64,000 bases of DNA from Nodosilinea sp. E11 (GTDB taxonomy: Bacteria > Cyanobacteriota > Cyanobacteriia > Phormidesmidales > Phormidesmidaceae): the NCBI RefSeq assembly GCF_032813545.1, contig NZ_CP136520.1, positions 4,520,001 through 4,584,000 on the forward strand, written 5' to 3'. The translations under genes were made by a program, and so were the position numbers. Shown in pieces: positions 1 through 10,075 of this stretch. The stretch's first letter is position 1. Every line of letters begins with the position of its first letter. The notes below the pieces were generated by a model. The model was not told the origin of the DNA. It saw only the letters and a list, made by a program, of their open reading frames with translations, and did not search any database.

Positions 1-587
<587 letters not shown>

Positions 588-616
588 TTATTTCTTCTCG
601 GAGTGACGGATTTTTC

Positions 617-1177
617 TTAGGCAGAAAGTATCGTCTGCCACATCTGCATGAGTACAGTAGTCTGCTTGGGTTGCTGGGCTGCTGGGTTGATATAGTTCAA
701 CATGGTTTGGGCGTTAGAAACGACGGGGATCGCCTCAAAAATCTCGGGTTCTACAAACATTTTTTCAACCACGCCGTCTTTGACCAGCATGGAGTAGCGC
801 CGCGAGCGGTATCCCATGCCTTTGTCAGCCAGGTTCACTAGCATCCCCAGGTTGCGGGTAAACTCACCTGTCACATCAGGGATAAAACGCACCTGATCGG
901 CTCCTTCGTCTTGAGCCCAAGTTGCCAGCGAAAACGGATCGTTGACCGAAATGCACAAAATATCATCGATACCGTTGGCTCGAAATGCTTCGGCATACTC
1001 GTTGTAGCCTAACAGTTGAATGGGAGAGTAGGGGCAGGTAAATGCTCCCGGCACTGCAAACGCTACCACAGTTTTATGATCAAAGAGATCGGTGGTAGAC
1101 AGGTCATACCCACCCACCTTTCCCACCATTCGAAAGATCACTTGAGGGACACGCTGGCCCTCTTGATTAAACAACAT
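617..1177 (-). CDS. peroxiredoxin of the Prx5/PrxII type with displaced cysteine
   Basis: Thiol peroxidase family protein of 186 residues expected to reduce hydrogen peroxide or alkyl peroxides. The fold markers are clear: PGAFT near residue 43, CISVNDPF at 75-82 and the RRYSMLVKDGVVEKMF block containing the conserved Arg. The usual active-site string PGAFTPTCS reads PGAFTCPYS here, so the cysteine (Cys48) sits two positions earlier and Tyr50 occupies the normal peroxidatic position. The second cysteine (Cys75) is where PrxII proteins carry the resolving cysteine. The C-terminal stretch after residue 165 resembles the linker that joins a glutaredoxin domain in some relatives, but no glutaredoxin follows. 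The start has a strong TAAGGAG ribosome site. It is upstream of katG on the same strand. Confidence 0.9.
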   Translation of the reverse strand: MLFNQEGQRVPQVIFRMVGKVGGYDLSTTDLFDHKTVVAFAVPGAFTCPYSPIQLLGYNEYAEAFRANGIDDILCISVNDPFSLATWAQDEGADQVRFIPDVTGEFTRNLGMLVNLADKGMGYRSRRYSMLVKDGVVEKMFVEPEIFEAIPVVSNAQTMLNYINPAAQQPKQTTVLMQMWQTILSA

Positions 1178-1669
1178 TGGCTCAGCTCCTTACTCGCATT
1201 CAACATCAGTTAGTTCTCGGCTTATTTATAGCGTTGCACCCAGGGACAACCCGACTCGATTTGCCCCAATAAATCGGGGGTTACAAAGCGTTGTCAAAGC
1301 TCAGGAACTCAAGCAGATATTAAGTTGTATTCACTACGAGTTGATATGTTGAAAGCTTAATCAATCAAACCCGCTGCTGTGCGCCAGCCATAAAAGTGTT
1401 TTGCAACATGTAATATCTCTACAAAATGAAATCTGTCGCTAGATGCAGGCTTAAAACAGTATTTTCTGCATTCTTAGCCACCGATCGCATGGGATGCCCG
1501 GCTGAATCCACCGCCGATCGCACCTTGACTTTGCTAGAGGGCCATAGTTCTTTAGGTGTCAGTCTTCTTTAACTAAGGTTAAAACGTATCTTGCGATACA
1601 CTTTTCGATCGCTCAATTTGATCTGATCAGTAGGACACTTGCCCTACCCTGCCCCAGGAGCGATTACCG
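1178..1669. other. intergenic region between divergent peroxiredoxin and glgP
   Basis: 492 bases without a gene. It must hold the divergent promoters of the peroxiredoxin-katG pair and of glgP. The sequence is more AT-rich than the flanking genes. I see no convincing hairpin, operator palindrome or small reading frame. Confidence 0.5.
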
Positions 1670-4222
1670 ATGGATACTCCTTCCCCCGTAGACGTGGCCG
1701 TATCCACTGCCCTGGCCAAAGAGCGCACTGCCACCGACATCGAGAGCATTAAGCGGACGTTTCTCAACAATCTGTTTTATGTGCAGGGCAAGCCGGTGTC
1801 GCTGGCCACCCAGCACGACTATTACATGGCCCTGGCCTACCTGGTGCGCGATCGCATGCTGCACCGCTGGAATGGCACCGCCGAGAGCTATACCCAGCAC
1901 CGCGCCCGCACGGTCTGCTACCTGTCGGCGGAGTTTTTGATGGGGCCACACCTGGGCAACAACTTGATCAACATGGGCATCTACGAGCCGGTGAAGCAGG
2001 CCATGGAAGAACTGGGGCTTGACTTTGATACCCTGCTGGCCCAGGAGGAGGAGCCGGGGCTGGGGAACGGCGGCCTGGGTCGCCTAGCCGCCTGCTATTT
2101 GGATTCCCTGGCCTCTCTTGAAGTGCCCTCGGTGGGCTACGGCATTCGCTACGAGTTTGGCATTTTTGAGCAAGACCTGCGCGACGGCTGGCAGGTGGAA
2201 CGCACCGACAAATGGCTGCGCTACGGCAATCCTTGGGAGGTGGCCCGCCCTGAGTGGTCGGTCGAGGTCAAGTTTGGCGGCTACACCGAAACCTACATCG
2301 ATGACCAGAACCGCTACCGGGTGCGCTGGGTGCCCGATCGCGAAGTGCTGGGGGTGCCCTACGACACGCCGATCTTGGGCTACCAGGTGCACACCGCCAA
2401 TACCCTGCGCCTCTGGAAGGCCGAGGCGATCGAATCCTTTGACTTTGCGGTGTTTAACCAAGGCAACTACTACGGTGCAGTTGAGCAAAAAGTTGCCTCA
2501 GAAAATATCTCTAAGGTGCTCTACCCCAACGACGACACCCAGGCGGGCAAGCAGCTACGCCTAGAACAGCAGTTTTTCTTTGTGTCTTGCTCGCTGCAAG
2601 ATATGTGCCGCATTCTCAAGGGGCAGGGTATGACCGTGGAGCAGTTCCACGAGAAGTTTGCCCTTCAGCTCAATGACACTCACCCGGCGATCGCGGCCCC
2701 TGAGCTGATGCGCCTGCTGCTCGACGAGTATGGCCTCGACTGGACTCTGGCTTGGGAAATTACCCAAAAGACCCTGGCCTACACCAACCATACCCTCTTG
2801 CCCGAAGCGCTGGAAAAGTGGCCCGTCAGCCTGTTTGGCACCCTGCTGCCCCGCCATCTCGAGATCATTTACGAGATTAACCGCCGCTTTCTTGACTTAG
2901 TGCGGATGAAGTTTCCTAAGGATGCCGACCGGCTGGCCCGCATGTCGTTGATTGACGAGAGCGGCGATCGCTACGTGCGGATGGCCAACCTAGCCTGTGT
3001 CAGCAGCCACACCATCAACGGGGTCGCCGCCCTGCACAGCGAGCTGCTCAAAGAAACTGTCCTGCGCGACTTCTACGAGCTATTTCCCGAAAAGTTTTGC
3101 AACAAGACCAACGGCGTCACCCCCCGCCGCTGGATGGTACTCAGCAACCCCCGCCTGAGCACCCTGATCACCAGCCGGATTGGCGATCGCTGGATTAAGC
3201 AGCTAGACGAACTGAAGGCGATCGAACCCCTGGCTGCCGACGCAGGCTTTCGCGACGAGTGGCGGGCGATTAAACAGGCGGTCAAGCGCGATCTGGCCAG
3301 CCGCATCCACAGCCAGCACGGTGTTTTGGTCGACCCCGCCTCGCTGTTCGACGTGCAGGTGAAGCGCATCCACGAGTACAAGCGTCAGCACCTCAATGTG
3401 CTGCACATTGTCACCCTCTACAGCCAGCTCAAGCAAAACCCCAACCTCACGGTCACCCCCCGCACGTTTATCTTTAGCGGCAAGGCGGCCCCCGGCTATC
3501 ACATGGCCAAGCTGATGATCAAGCTGATCACCGCCGTAGGCGACATGGTCAACAAAGACCCCGACCTGCGCAACCAGATCAAGGTCATTTTCTTACCCAA
3601 CTACAACGTCACCAATAGCCAGCGCATTTACCCGGCCTCCGACCTGTCTGAGCAAATTTCTACTGCGGGCTTTGAGGCCTCGGGCACTGGCAATATGAAA
3701 TTTGCCATGAACGGAGCGCTCACCATTGGCACTCTCGATGGTGCCAACGTAGAGATCCGCGATGCGGTGGGGGCCGAGAACTTCTTCCTGTTTGGCCTCA
3801 CCGCCCCTGAGGTGGTCGCCCTCAAAACCCAGGGCTACAACCCCTATAGCTACTACCAGCGCAACGCCATGCTCAAGGATGCCGTCGATCTGATTGCCTC
3901 GGGCCACTTTTCCCACGGCGATGGCGATCTATTTAAGCCGCTACTCGATAAATTGCTGCACCACGACCCGTTTATGCTGCTGGCCGACTACCAGGCCTAC
4001 ATCGATTGCCAGAAAACTGTGGGGCATGCCTACAGCGACAGCGACAGCTGGACGCGGATGGCCATTCTCAACTCGGTGCGGATGGGAAGCTTTTCGAGCG
4101 ATCGCTCCATCGCTGAATATTGCAGCGACATCTGGAAAGTCGCCCCCTTCCCCGTCGGTCTGGTCGACTACGGCGACATTGGCGGTGAATCTGGCGGCAA
4201 GCTCACCTGCAAGCTGAGCTAA
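1670..4222 (+). CDS. glgP: glycogen/alpha-glucan phosphorylase
   Basis: Cytoplasmic enzyme that releases glucose-1-phosphate from the non-reducing ends of glycogen, the main carbon reserve of cyanobacteria. The 850-residue length fits the family. Visible signatures are NGGLGRLAACYLDSLAS near the N-terminus, the KTNGVTPRRW block, VKRIHEYKRQHLN, and the pyridoxal-phosphate site EASGTGNMKFAMNGA, whose lysine is residue 677. The ATG at 1670 fits the usual family N-terminus. It is a single gene with large spacers on both sides, so probably transcribed alone. No obvious terminator hairpin follows. Identity is secure; isoform (GlgP1 or GlgP2 type) cannot be decided by eye. Confidence 0.97.
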   Translation: MDTPSPVDVAVSTALAKERTATDIESIKRTFLNNLFYVQGKPVSLATQHDYYMALAYLVRDRMLHRWNGTAESYTQHRARTVCYLSAEFLMGPHLGNNLINMGIYEPVKQAMEELGLDFDTLLAQEEEPGLGNGGLGRLAACYLDSLASLEVPSVGYGIRYEFGIFEQDLRDGWQVERTDKWLRYGNPWEVARPEWSVEVKFGGYTETYIDDQNRYRVRWVPDREVLGVPYDTPILGYQVHTANTLRLWKAEAIESFDFAVFNQGNYYGAVEQKVASENISKVLYPNDDTQAGKQLRLEQQFFFVSCSLQDMCRILKGQGMTVEQFHEKFALQLNDTHPAIAAPELMRLLLDEYGLDWTLAWEITQKTLAYTNHTLLPEALEKWPVSLFGTLLPRHLEIIYEINRRFLDLVRMKFPKDADRLARMSLIDESGDRYVRMANLACVSSHTINGVAALHSELLKETVLRDFYELFPEKFCNKTNGVTPRRWMVLSNPRLSTLITSRIGDRWIKQLDELKAIEPLAADAGFRDEWRAIKQAVKRDLASRIHSQHGVLVDPASLFDVQVKRIHEYKRQHLNVLHIVTLYSQLKQNPNLTVTPRTFIFSGKAAPGYHMAKLMIKLITAVGDMVNKDPDLRNQIKVIFLPNYNVTNSQRIYPASDLSEQISTAGFEASGTGNMKFAMNGALTIGTLDGANVEIRDAVGAENFFLFGLTAPEVVALKTQGYNPYSYYQRNAMLKDAVDLIASGHFSHGDGDLFKPLLDKLLHHDPFMLLADYQAYIDCQKTVGHAYSDSDSWTRMAILNSVRMGSFSSDRSIAEYCSDIWKVAPFPVGLVDYGDIGGESGGKLTCKLS

Positions 4223-4345
4223 CGTTGCCAAGATCGCTAAACTGACTATCGTTAAGGGAAAGCAGTGATTTAAGGATAACGACCAGCCGCAATCAGTAGT
4301 CAGTTACCTGTTTCCTCAGGGCTGCGGATATGTAAGTCCCCATCG

Positions 4346-4699
4346 CTACTGTAGCTGTGCCAGAGCGTGGGTCTTAGCGAGGCGCACCAGATGCTCTAGG
4401 GTCAAATAGCGCTCTAGTTCGGCTTCACCTTTAGTAGAAAGTGTCCCAGCTTTGCTCTCGGCCAACAGCTTGCTGCCCCGCTCTTGGAACTCCAGAGAGG
4501 GGCGTAGAGCTAAAATTTGGTCTGGGGTTGGCTGACTAGCCAGGAGGGCAATAATGTCTTGCTCGTCAAGAAAATTAGAGAGACGCTGCTGAGACTGAAA
4601 CTCTTGTAAGCCAAGCTCTAGCACCTCTGGCAGTTGAGATTGAAACTGCTCAAGCCGATGGGCTGGGTCATCAGGGATTTCAATGGTGATGTGCGCCAC
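4346..4699 (-). CDS. small antitoxin-like protein (orphan)
   Basis: 117 residues. The protein opens with ITIEIPDDPAHRLEQF, a beta strand and helix pattern found in small cyanobacterial proteins that often precede a toxin gene, and ends with a block rich in Leu and Arg (YLTLEHLVRLAKTHALAQLQ). A TPDQILALRPS motif near residue 58 recurs in this family by my recollection. The start is GTG. No PIN, HNH or other toxin gene follows downstream on the same strand; only a 122 bp spacer separates it from the convergent glgP end. The antitoxin role is inferred from resemblance, and the protein may have lost its partner or act alone. Confidence 0.6.
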   Translation of the reverse strand: MAHITIEIPDDPAHRLEQFQSQLPEVLELGLQEFQSQQRLSNFLDEQDIIALLASQPTPDQILALRPSLEFQERGSKLLAESKAGTLSTKGEAELERYLTLEHLVRLAKTHALAQLQ

Positions 4700-4742
4700 G
4701 GCAGGTTACAGGTATGAGCACTACAGCACGATGGATAGTGGT

Positions 4743-5279
4743 ATGAGACGAATAGCCATCGTTGGAACTACCGGATCAGGTAAGACAACTCTAGCGCGGC
4801 AGGTGGCTCAGCGCTGCCTGCTCCCCCATGTTGAGCTAGATGCCCTACAGTGGGAGCCATACTGGACCCCTGCGGAGCCTCAAGTCTTTCGCGATCGCGT
4901 GAGGTTGGCGTTGAGCGGCGATCGCTGGGTCGTAGACGGCAATTACAGCGCCGTGCGCGACATTGTTTGGGGAAGAGCCGATACGGTCGTGTTTTTGGAT
5001 TATCCGTTCAGGCTGGTGATGGGGCGACTGTTGCAGCGCACGTGGCAGCGATCGCTCCACCAAGAAGAGCTGTGGAACGGCAATCGCGAAACATTCCGCC
5101 AATCGTTCTTCAGCCGCAATTCCATTTTGGTCTGGCTGTTGCGCACCTACTATAAAAATCGTAGGCAGTATCCGACCCTGCTTCAGCAACCGGAGTACGC
5201 CCATCTGTCTACTGTGCATTTGCGATCGCCCAAAGCAGCCGAAAAATGGCTGCTCTCCTGTAAGCAACATTCGGTGTAA
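4743..5279 (+). CDS. P-loop kinase, FlaR/adenylate-kinase-like
   Basis: Predicted nucleotide-binding protein of 178 residues. The Walker A loop GTTGSGKTT lies at the very N-terminus after the strand MRRIAIV, followed by ELDALQWEPYW and WVVDGNYSAVRDIVW. This order is typical of the group annotated as topology-modulation protein (FlaR-like) or adenylate-kinase-related, for which the substrate is not established. The frame is open upstream to 4683, but starting at 4743 places the beta strand at the N-terminus as in relatives; 4731 is also possible. It is divergent from the antitoxin-like gene and convergent with guaA. Confidence 0.8.
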   Translation: MRRIAIVGTTGSGKTTLARQVAQRCLLPHVELDALQWEPYWTPAEPQVFRDRVRLALSGDRWVVDGNYSAVRDIVWGRADTVVFLDYPFRLVMGRLLQRTWQRSLHQEELWNGNRETFRQSFFSRNSILVWLLRTYYKNRRQYPTLLQQPEYAHLSTVHLRSPKAAEKWLLSCKQHSV

Positions 5280-5314
5280 GCCGAGTCAATGTATTATCCC
5301 GGCTCACACCGAAT
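5269..5314. terminator. bidirectional hairpin between FlaR-like gene and guaA
   Basis: Imperfect inverted repeat ATTCGGTGTaAGCCG ... CGGCTcACACCGAAT with one mismatch and a 16-base loop. It overlaps the stop codon of the plus-strand gene and ends 8 bases before the guaA stop. The position between convergent genes suggests a shared transcription end. There is no long T-run. Confidence 0.6.
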
Positions 5315-5321
5315 CTAGAAC

Positions 5322-6935
5322 CTACTCCCACTCGATGGTGCCAGGCGGTTTCGAGGTGATGTCATAGACCACCCGGTTGACGCCCTCCACCTCGTTGACG
5401 ATGCGGTTTGAGATCGTCTCTAGCAGGTCGTAGGGCACTCGCGACCAGTCGGCAGTCATGCCGTCTTCACTGCTGACCAGGCGCAGCACAATGGGGTAGG
5501 CGTAGGTGCGCTGATCGCCCATGACGCCCACACTGCGGACGGGCAACAACACTGCAAAGGCTTGCCAAAAGTCGTGGTACATACCCTGTTTGGCGATCTC
5601 GTCACGCACGACAAAGTCAGCATTGCGCAGAATCTCCAGCCGCTCTTCGGTGATTTCGCCAATGATGCGAATGGCCAAGCCGGGGCCAGGGAAGGGCTGA
5701 CGGCGGACGATTTCTTCGGGCAGGCCAATGGAGCGGCCCACTTTGCGGACTTCGTCTTTGAACAGCTTGCGCAGCGGCTCGACCAGCTTGAATTGCAGGT
5801 CTTTGGGCAGGCCGCCCACATTGTGGTGGCTCTTGATCTTCACCGCCACCCGCTCGCCGGTTTTGGGGTCAACGTTGGTGTCGGCAGATTCGATCACGTC
5901 GGGGTAGAGCGTCCCTTGGGCCAAATAGTCGAAGGGGCCGAGCCGCCTAGATTCTTCTTCAAACACGCGAATGAACTCGTGGCCGATGCGCTTGCGTTTG
6001 ACTTCGGGGTCGGTGACGCCTTCGACTTGGGCCAAAAAGCGATCGCGCGCTTTAACGTGAATCACCGGAATATGGAACTGCTCTTTGAACAACTTCACCA
6101 GCCGCTCGGGCTCGTCTTTGCGCATAAAGCCCTGGTCAATGAACATGCAGGTGAGCTGGTCGCCGATCGCCTGGTGCAGCAAAAAGGCCAGGGTAGAGGA
6201 ATCGACCCCGCCGGAGAGAGCCAACAGCACCCGCTTGTCACCCACCCGCGCCCGCACCTCACGAATCGCCTCTTCCACAAAGGCTTCGGTGGTCCAGGTG
6301 GGCTGGCATTCACAGATGTGGTAAACAAAATTGCGAATCAGGGCAATGCCCCCCTTAGAATGCACCACCTCAGGGTGAAACTGCACCCCGTAGAGTTTGC
6401 GAGCGTGGTCGGCTACAGCGGCGCAGGGGGTGTTGTCGGTGTGGGCCAACAGGGCAAAGCCCTCGGGCAGATTGCTGACCGAGTCGCCATGGCTCATCCA
6501 CATGGTGGTGCCATCTTCAACGTTGGTGAGCAGGTCAGTGGGGTCATCGATAAATAGAGCCGCTTTGCCATACTCACCGCGCTCGGCGCGGTCAACCTGG
6601 CCACCCAGCTGCTGCACCATCAGCTGCATGCCGTAGCACACCCCTAGCACCGGAATGCCCAGGTCCCAAATGGCTGAGTCGCAGTGGGGCGCACCCTTGT
6701 CGTAGACCGAGTTGGGGCCACCAGAGAGAATGATGCCCTTAGGGTTGAGCTGCTTGAGTTGCTCGGCAGTAGTGCGGTAGGAGAGCACCTCCGAATACAC
6801 TTCGGTTTCGCGAATGCGGCGGGCAATTAGTTCGGAGTATTGAGAGCCAAAGTCGAGGATAACCAGCATCTGGCGATTGACCTCTGACAGGGAGTCTTCC
6901 CCAAGGGTAGTAGTCGGTTCGGTTTGAAGGGTCAC
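5322..6935 (-). CDS. guaA: GMP synthase (glutamine-hydrolysing)
   Basis: Converts XMP to GMP using glutamine amide nitrogen and ATP, in the cytoplasm. Class I glutamine amidotransferase domain at about residues 23-215, with nucleophile Cys100 in GVCYGMQLM and the HPEVVHS histidine/glutamate pair. The ATP-pyrophosphatase domain begins with LSGGVDSS near residue 240. The C-terminal dimerisation domain ends in KPPGTIEWE, as in nearly all GuaA proteins. The full length of 537 residues requires a GTG start; an internal ATG at 6869 would remove only the variable leader. It shares its strand with cbiD, which lies upstream beyond a 260 bp spacer. Confidence 0.97.
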   Translation of the reverse strand: MTLQTEPTTTLGEDSLSEVNRQMLVILDFGSQYSELIARRIRETEVYSEVLSYRTTAEQLKQLNPKGIILSGGPNSVYDKGAPHCDSAIWDLGIPVLGVCYGMQLMVQQLGGQVDRAERGEYGKAALFIDDPTDLLTNVEDGTTMWMSHGDSVSNLPEGFALLAHTDNTPCAAVADHARKLYGVQFHPEVVHSKGGIALIRNFVYHICECQPTWTTEAFVEEAIREVRARVGDKRVLLALSGGVDSSTLAFLLHQAIGDQLTCMFIDQGFMRKDEPERLVKLFKEQFHIPVIHVKARDRFLAQVEGVTDPEVKRKRIGHEFIRVFEEESRRLGPFDYLAQGTLYPDVIESADTNVDPKTGERVAVKIKSHHNVGGLPKDLQFKLVEPLRKLFKDEVRKVGRSIGLPEEIVRRQPFPGPGLAIRIIGEITEERLEILRNADFVVRDEIAKQGMYHDFWQAFAVLLPVRSVGVMGDQRTYAYPIVLRLVSSEDGMTADWSRVPYDLLETISNRIVNEVEGVNRVVYDITSKPPGTIEWE

Positions 6936-7195
6936 GGGTTAATCCTGCGGGTGGTGGTGTACTCGGGGGTGGGGAAAATACGGTGAGAGGAGGGAATAAA
7001 AATAACACGCTATAGAGCTCGGGCTTTGGCTCTGACTTTCCTCTGGCTCACTTCAAACTTGAAGCAATCTAAGGCTGAAGAGATTTTGCACCAAAATTAG
7101 AGTGGTGCATAGAGAGGAAAACCGCTGGCTCTAAAACGCAAGCGGGCCAAAGCTATAGACAGTTGTTATGGAAGTTTTATCAAAAGATATTCCTC

Positions 7196-8323
7196 CTAGT
7201 CTACCAAAAGTTGATTAAACAGACCTTGGGCGAGATGACTGCGGGCGATCACCTGTCGCTGACGATCAAACACCAGGGTGCCGACCGTGAGAGCCGCGCC
7301 CGTGTGGGCATGGACGTAGGCGGCGGCCCGTTGGTCGATGCGCTCGACCATTTGCTGGTAGACCCGTTGGGCCATATCACCTCCCTGGGTTTGCAAGAGG
7401 CCCAGCCCAGCCTCCACGGTCTCTGCCTGGAGGATAGATTGGATCACGGGCAAGGGCACCGCCACGGCCACACAGCAGGCGGCAAGACTTTCTTGACGAC
7501 CATCGGCCACATGGTGATGGGTGTGAAAGATGCCGCCGGCCAGTTTGACGAGCTTGCCGTGGTAGCCCAGCAGCAGCACCCCCTCAACCCCCAGCTGACC
7601 CGCTTCGACCAGCATTGGCCCGAGCCAGTTGGCGGTCTTTACCCGGCGATCGGGGTTGATGCCCAGTTTCACCGCCAGGTCTAGCCCGTTTTCGCCCAGG
7701 CAAAATACCAGGTGGCGGTACTGGGCCGCCTTGGCTTGCAGGGTTGCCCTCGATTGGTCAAGCTGACCGGGGGCGCTGAGGGGGGCTGAAATGCCAGCGG
7801 TGCCCAACAGCGATAGGCCTTCGAGCACACCAAAGGCGGCGTTGGAGGTGCGATCGCCCAAAGCCCGCCCCTCAGGCAAAATAATTGTGACCTTTAGGGT
7901 TTTGCCCTCGGGCACCAGGGGGGGTAGGTGGTGAACCATTAACTCCCTGGCGTAGCGATAGATTGCCGGGGCATTCCCCTGGTTGACCTGGCGACCAATG
8001 CCCTCGCCCCCGTCAATCTGAAGGCGATCGCGCTGATCGCCACTGCCCCAGGCCACTACCGACCAGATCGGGGTGTGGCGGGTGAGGTCGAGATTATCGC
8101 CGGGGTCGCTGTGGGTGATAGCTAGCACCGAGCCATCGGGCAGGGGAGCCAGCTGAGCGATCGCAATGTCGGCAGACTCGGCTGGGTTGATCAAATCTAG
8201 GGTGACAGTTGGGGCGCGATCGCTAGTATCTAGTAGGTAGCGCAGCGCGGCGATCGCCCCAGCACAGGCAAAGACAGGCAGAGTATAGCCAGAACGCGGT
8301 AGAGAATCAGGGACATCGGGCAT
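7196..8323 (-). CDS. cbiD: cobalt-precorrin-5B C1-methyltransferase
   Basis: Enzyme of the anaerobic (early cobalt insertion) branch of cobalamin synthesis that methylates C1 of the corrin ring using S-adenosylmethionine. The N-terminus SGYTLPVFACAGAIAALRYL and the internal motifs GGEGIGR, PEGRALGDRTSNAAFGV and LLGTAGIS are characteristic of CbiD; length 375 fits. It follows the hydrolase-like gene after only 17 bp, so the two are probably co-transcribed and no separate cobalamin riboswitch can lie directly before cbiD. guaA follows downstream on the same strand. Confidence 0.93.
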   Translation of the reverse strand: MPDVPDSLPRSGYTLPVFACAGAIAALRYLLDTSDRAPTVTLDLINPAESADIAIAQLAPLPDGSVLAITHSDPGDNLDLTRHTPIWSVVAWGSGDQRDRLQIDGGEGIGRQVNQGNAPAIYRYARELMVHHLPPLVPEGKTLKVTIILPEGRALGDRTSNAAFGVLEGLSLLGTAGISAPLSAPGQLDQSRATLQAKAAQYRHLVFCLGENGLDLAVKLGINPDRRVKTANWLGPMLVEAGQLGVEGVLLLGYHGKLVKLAGGIFHTHHHVADGRQESLAACCVAVAVPLPVIQSILQAETVEAGLGLLQTQGGDMAQRVYQQMVERIDQRAAAYVHAHTGAALTVGTLVFDRQRQVIARSHLAQGLFNQLLVD

Positions 8324-8340
8324 AGGGTTATAAGGTAAGG

Positions 8341-9333
8341 CTACAAGTCATCCCAGATTGGCAGCGCTTGAACCCGCTCTAGGGTGAGATCGAGATAGGT
8401 TGTAGGCTCACCGTCTTCGCCCTCGACCGGGTCTTGGCCAAAGTAGCCGCGATCGCCGTCGTGCTCGTGGGGGCCGCTAGCGATCGGCAAATACTGCCCC
8501 GATCGCCGCGCCCGGTTGAAGGGTGACCCCCAGGTCCATCGCCAGCGCGACGGAAAGATAGCTGAACCAACGTTATCCACCCAGTCGCCATCGCCATGGA
8601 GGTGGTAGACCTGCTCGGCGGCCTCAAAGCCCTCCTGTCCATCAAATACTCCCCCTATGGAGATCACCGTAATCTCTACCGGTAGCCACTGTCTGAGGTA
8701 GGGGGCGGCCCCCAACGCCACCTGGGCACCCCCACTGGTACCGGCCATTAATAGCTGAACCGGCGGATCGGCGTCTAGATTGATGGCTGCTGCTGCCGCC
8801 ATGCGCTCTGCGATCGTGGCCGCTACGCCCCGGTTGTAGGCCTGGCCGTAGCGGTTGTCGGCTGACAGCGCTATACGCCAGAGGTTTCTTGCCTGCAAGA
8901 CCATGCGGGCGGGGTTGTCGCTGGTGCCAACCTCTTCACTGATCTCCCACAGCCAGCGAAAGAAGGGTTGCCCGCCGACATCATCGCTGGCAGCAGAGTA
9001 GGGAAACACATCTGCCACCACCACACAGTTAGGAATAGCAGCCTCCATGGCCTCTAAAAAGGCCGCTTCACCATCGGCCAGCGCCTCGTCGGAAACATCG
9101 CCGACGCCGGTTAAAAACACTAGGTAGCAGGGTGGGCCACCCTCGGTGGCGATGGCATCGTCTGGTAAATCGGGGCGCTGATCAGCCAAGCCGTTGCCAT
9201 CCTGCCACCACCAAGACAGGGTGCTAATCGGGGCGATCGTACCCCAGGCCAGAAAAAATAGCCCCAGGGCGGTGAGCAGCTTGCTGGTATCGCCTACCGC
9301 TCGCCCCGCCAGGTTTGACAATAGCGATTTCAT
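8341..9333 (-). CDS. membrane-anchored alpha/beta-hydrolase-like protein
   Basis: Unrecognised family, 330 residues. One hydrophobic segment at about residues 20-42 is followed by an acidic, probably periplasmic or lumenal domain. A strand-turn-helix LLMAGTSGGAQVAL near residue 195 has the GxSxG nucleophile-elbow pattern of alpha/beta hydrolases, and HLHGDGDWVDNV near 243 could supply the acid or histidine. PPCYLVFLTGVGDVSDEAL near 67 looks like the first core strand and oxyanion loop. The substrate is unknown. It is the first gene before cbiD with a 17 bp gap, but nothing in its sequence points to cobalamin chemistry. Confidence 0.7.
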   Translation of the reverse strand: MKSLLSNLAGRAVGDTSKLLTALGLFFLAWGTIAPISTLSWWWQDGNGLADQRPDLPDDAIATEGGPPCYLVFLTGVGDVSDEALADGEAAFLEAMEAAIPNCVVVADVFPYSAASDDVGGQPFFRWLWEISEEVGTSDNPARMVLQARNLWRIALSADNRYGQAYNRGVAATIAERMAAAAAINLDADPPVQLLMAGTSGGAQVALGAAPYLRQWLPVEITVISIGGVFDGQEGFEAAEQVYHLHGDGDWVDNVGSAIFPSRWRWTWGSPFNRARRSGQYLPIASGPHEHDGDRGYFGQDPVEGEDGEPTTYLDLTLERVQALPIWDDL

Positions 9334-9383
9334 GGTTGACCGCCTCAGGAGTAGACTGAGCTTGGTAATTAAGACGACATTAC

Positions 9384-9947
9384 ATGGGTAAGCGGCATTT
9401 TATCAGGTGGCTAAGGCAAGTTTTATTAGATGCTCTCACCCTCAACCGAGACTTCTACGAGCATAGCCACCACTATCCAGCCGCCAAGCGTCTTGCCCAA
9501 GGCATTGTGGCCGTAGCGGCCATCTCCCACGGGCTGGGTAGCGGGCTGATTTTGCTCCTCTACCAGCCCTCGCTCTTTCAATTGGGTTTGGGGGTTTTAA
9601 TCAATAGCTTGAGCGTCATCGGCGGCTACTACCTGTGGACCTACGCTATCTGGAAGGTCGATACCTACATCAACCCGCCAGTGCCACCCTACCGAGAATT
9701 ACTGATTCCCGTTGGCTTTGCCTATACTCCCCAAATTCTCAACCTGCTGACGGTGATCCCGCTGTTTGGTCGGCCCATTACCCTGGCCCTGGCCGGGTGG
9801 ACGCTCTTGGGGGCGATCGCCGCCGTCCGCGCCGGGCTCAATATTGACCTGGCTAAGGCTACGCTCCTCGCTGGGGTTGGCTTTACGTTGGTTCAAGTTG
9901 CGATCGGCCTGGTTCAATCGGGGGTGCAAAGCTGGGTGTCACCTTAG
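9384..9947 (+). CDS. integral membrane protein, Yip1-like
   Basis: 187 residues with about four or five hydrophobic segments (roughly residues 39-62, 64-90, 105-125, 129-150 and 158-178). The arrangement of an N-terminal amphipathic region, a first membrane pair and a Pro/Tyr-rich loop (YINPPVPPYREL) resembles bacterial members of the Yip1 clan. Function is unknown. It is divergent from the hydrolase-like gene with a 50 bp spacer and convergent with pmbA. Confidence 0.65.
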   Translation: MGKRHFIRWLRQVLLDALTLNRDFYEHSHHYPAAKRLAQGIVAVAAISHGLGSGLILLLYQPSLFQLGLGVLINSLSVIGGYYLWTYAIWKVDTYINPPVPPYRELLIPVGFAYTPQILNLLTVIPLFGRPITLALAGWTLLGAIAAVRAGLNIDLAKATLLAGVGFTLVQVAIGLVQSGVQSWVSP

Positions 9948-9952
9948 GCGAT

Positions 9953-10025
9953 CGTAGTTTTGCCCGCAAAAACCCGGCAGCCCAAAAAAGACAGCTAAAA
10001 CCAGGTTTTTGCCTGCGATCGCCCA
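9953..10025. terminator. inverted repeat with HIP1 arms between convergent genes
   Basis: Imperfect inverted repeat between the membrane-protein gene and pmbA. The left arm begins GGCGATCG and continues to GCAAAAACC; the right arm reads GGTTTTTGCCTGCGATCGCC. A 9-10 base insertion separates the two blocks of the left arm. It probably ends transcription from one or both sides. Confidence 0.4.
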
Positions 10026-10075
10026 TGGATTTCTGCCTAAAAACCGCTGCGACAGAAACCCACTAGCTCCTTCGT

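Noticed and set aside
5562-6557. 331-codon open frame on the plus strand
   Set aside because: It is antisense to guaA, which is unmistakable. Long antisense frames are common in GC-rich genes, and the translation has no recognisable motif.
8324-8340. cobalamin riboswitch before cbiD
   Set aside because: The spacer is only 17 bp. A riboswitch could be placed only upstream of the preceding gene, where the 50 bp spacer is also too short.
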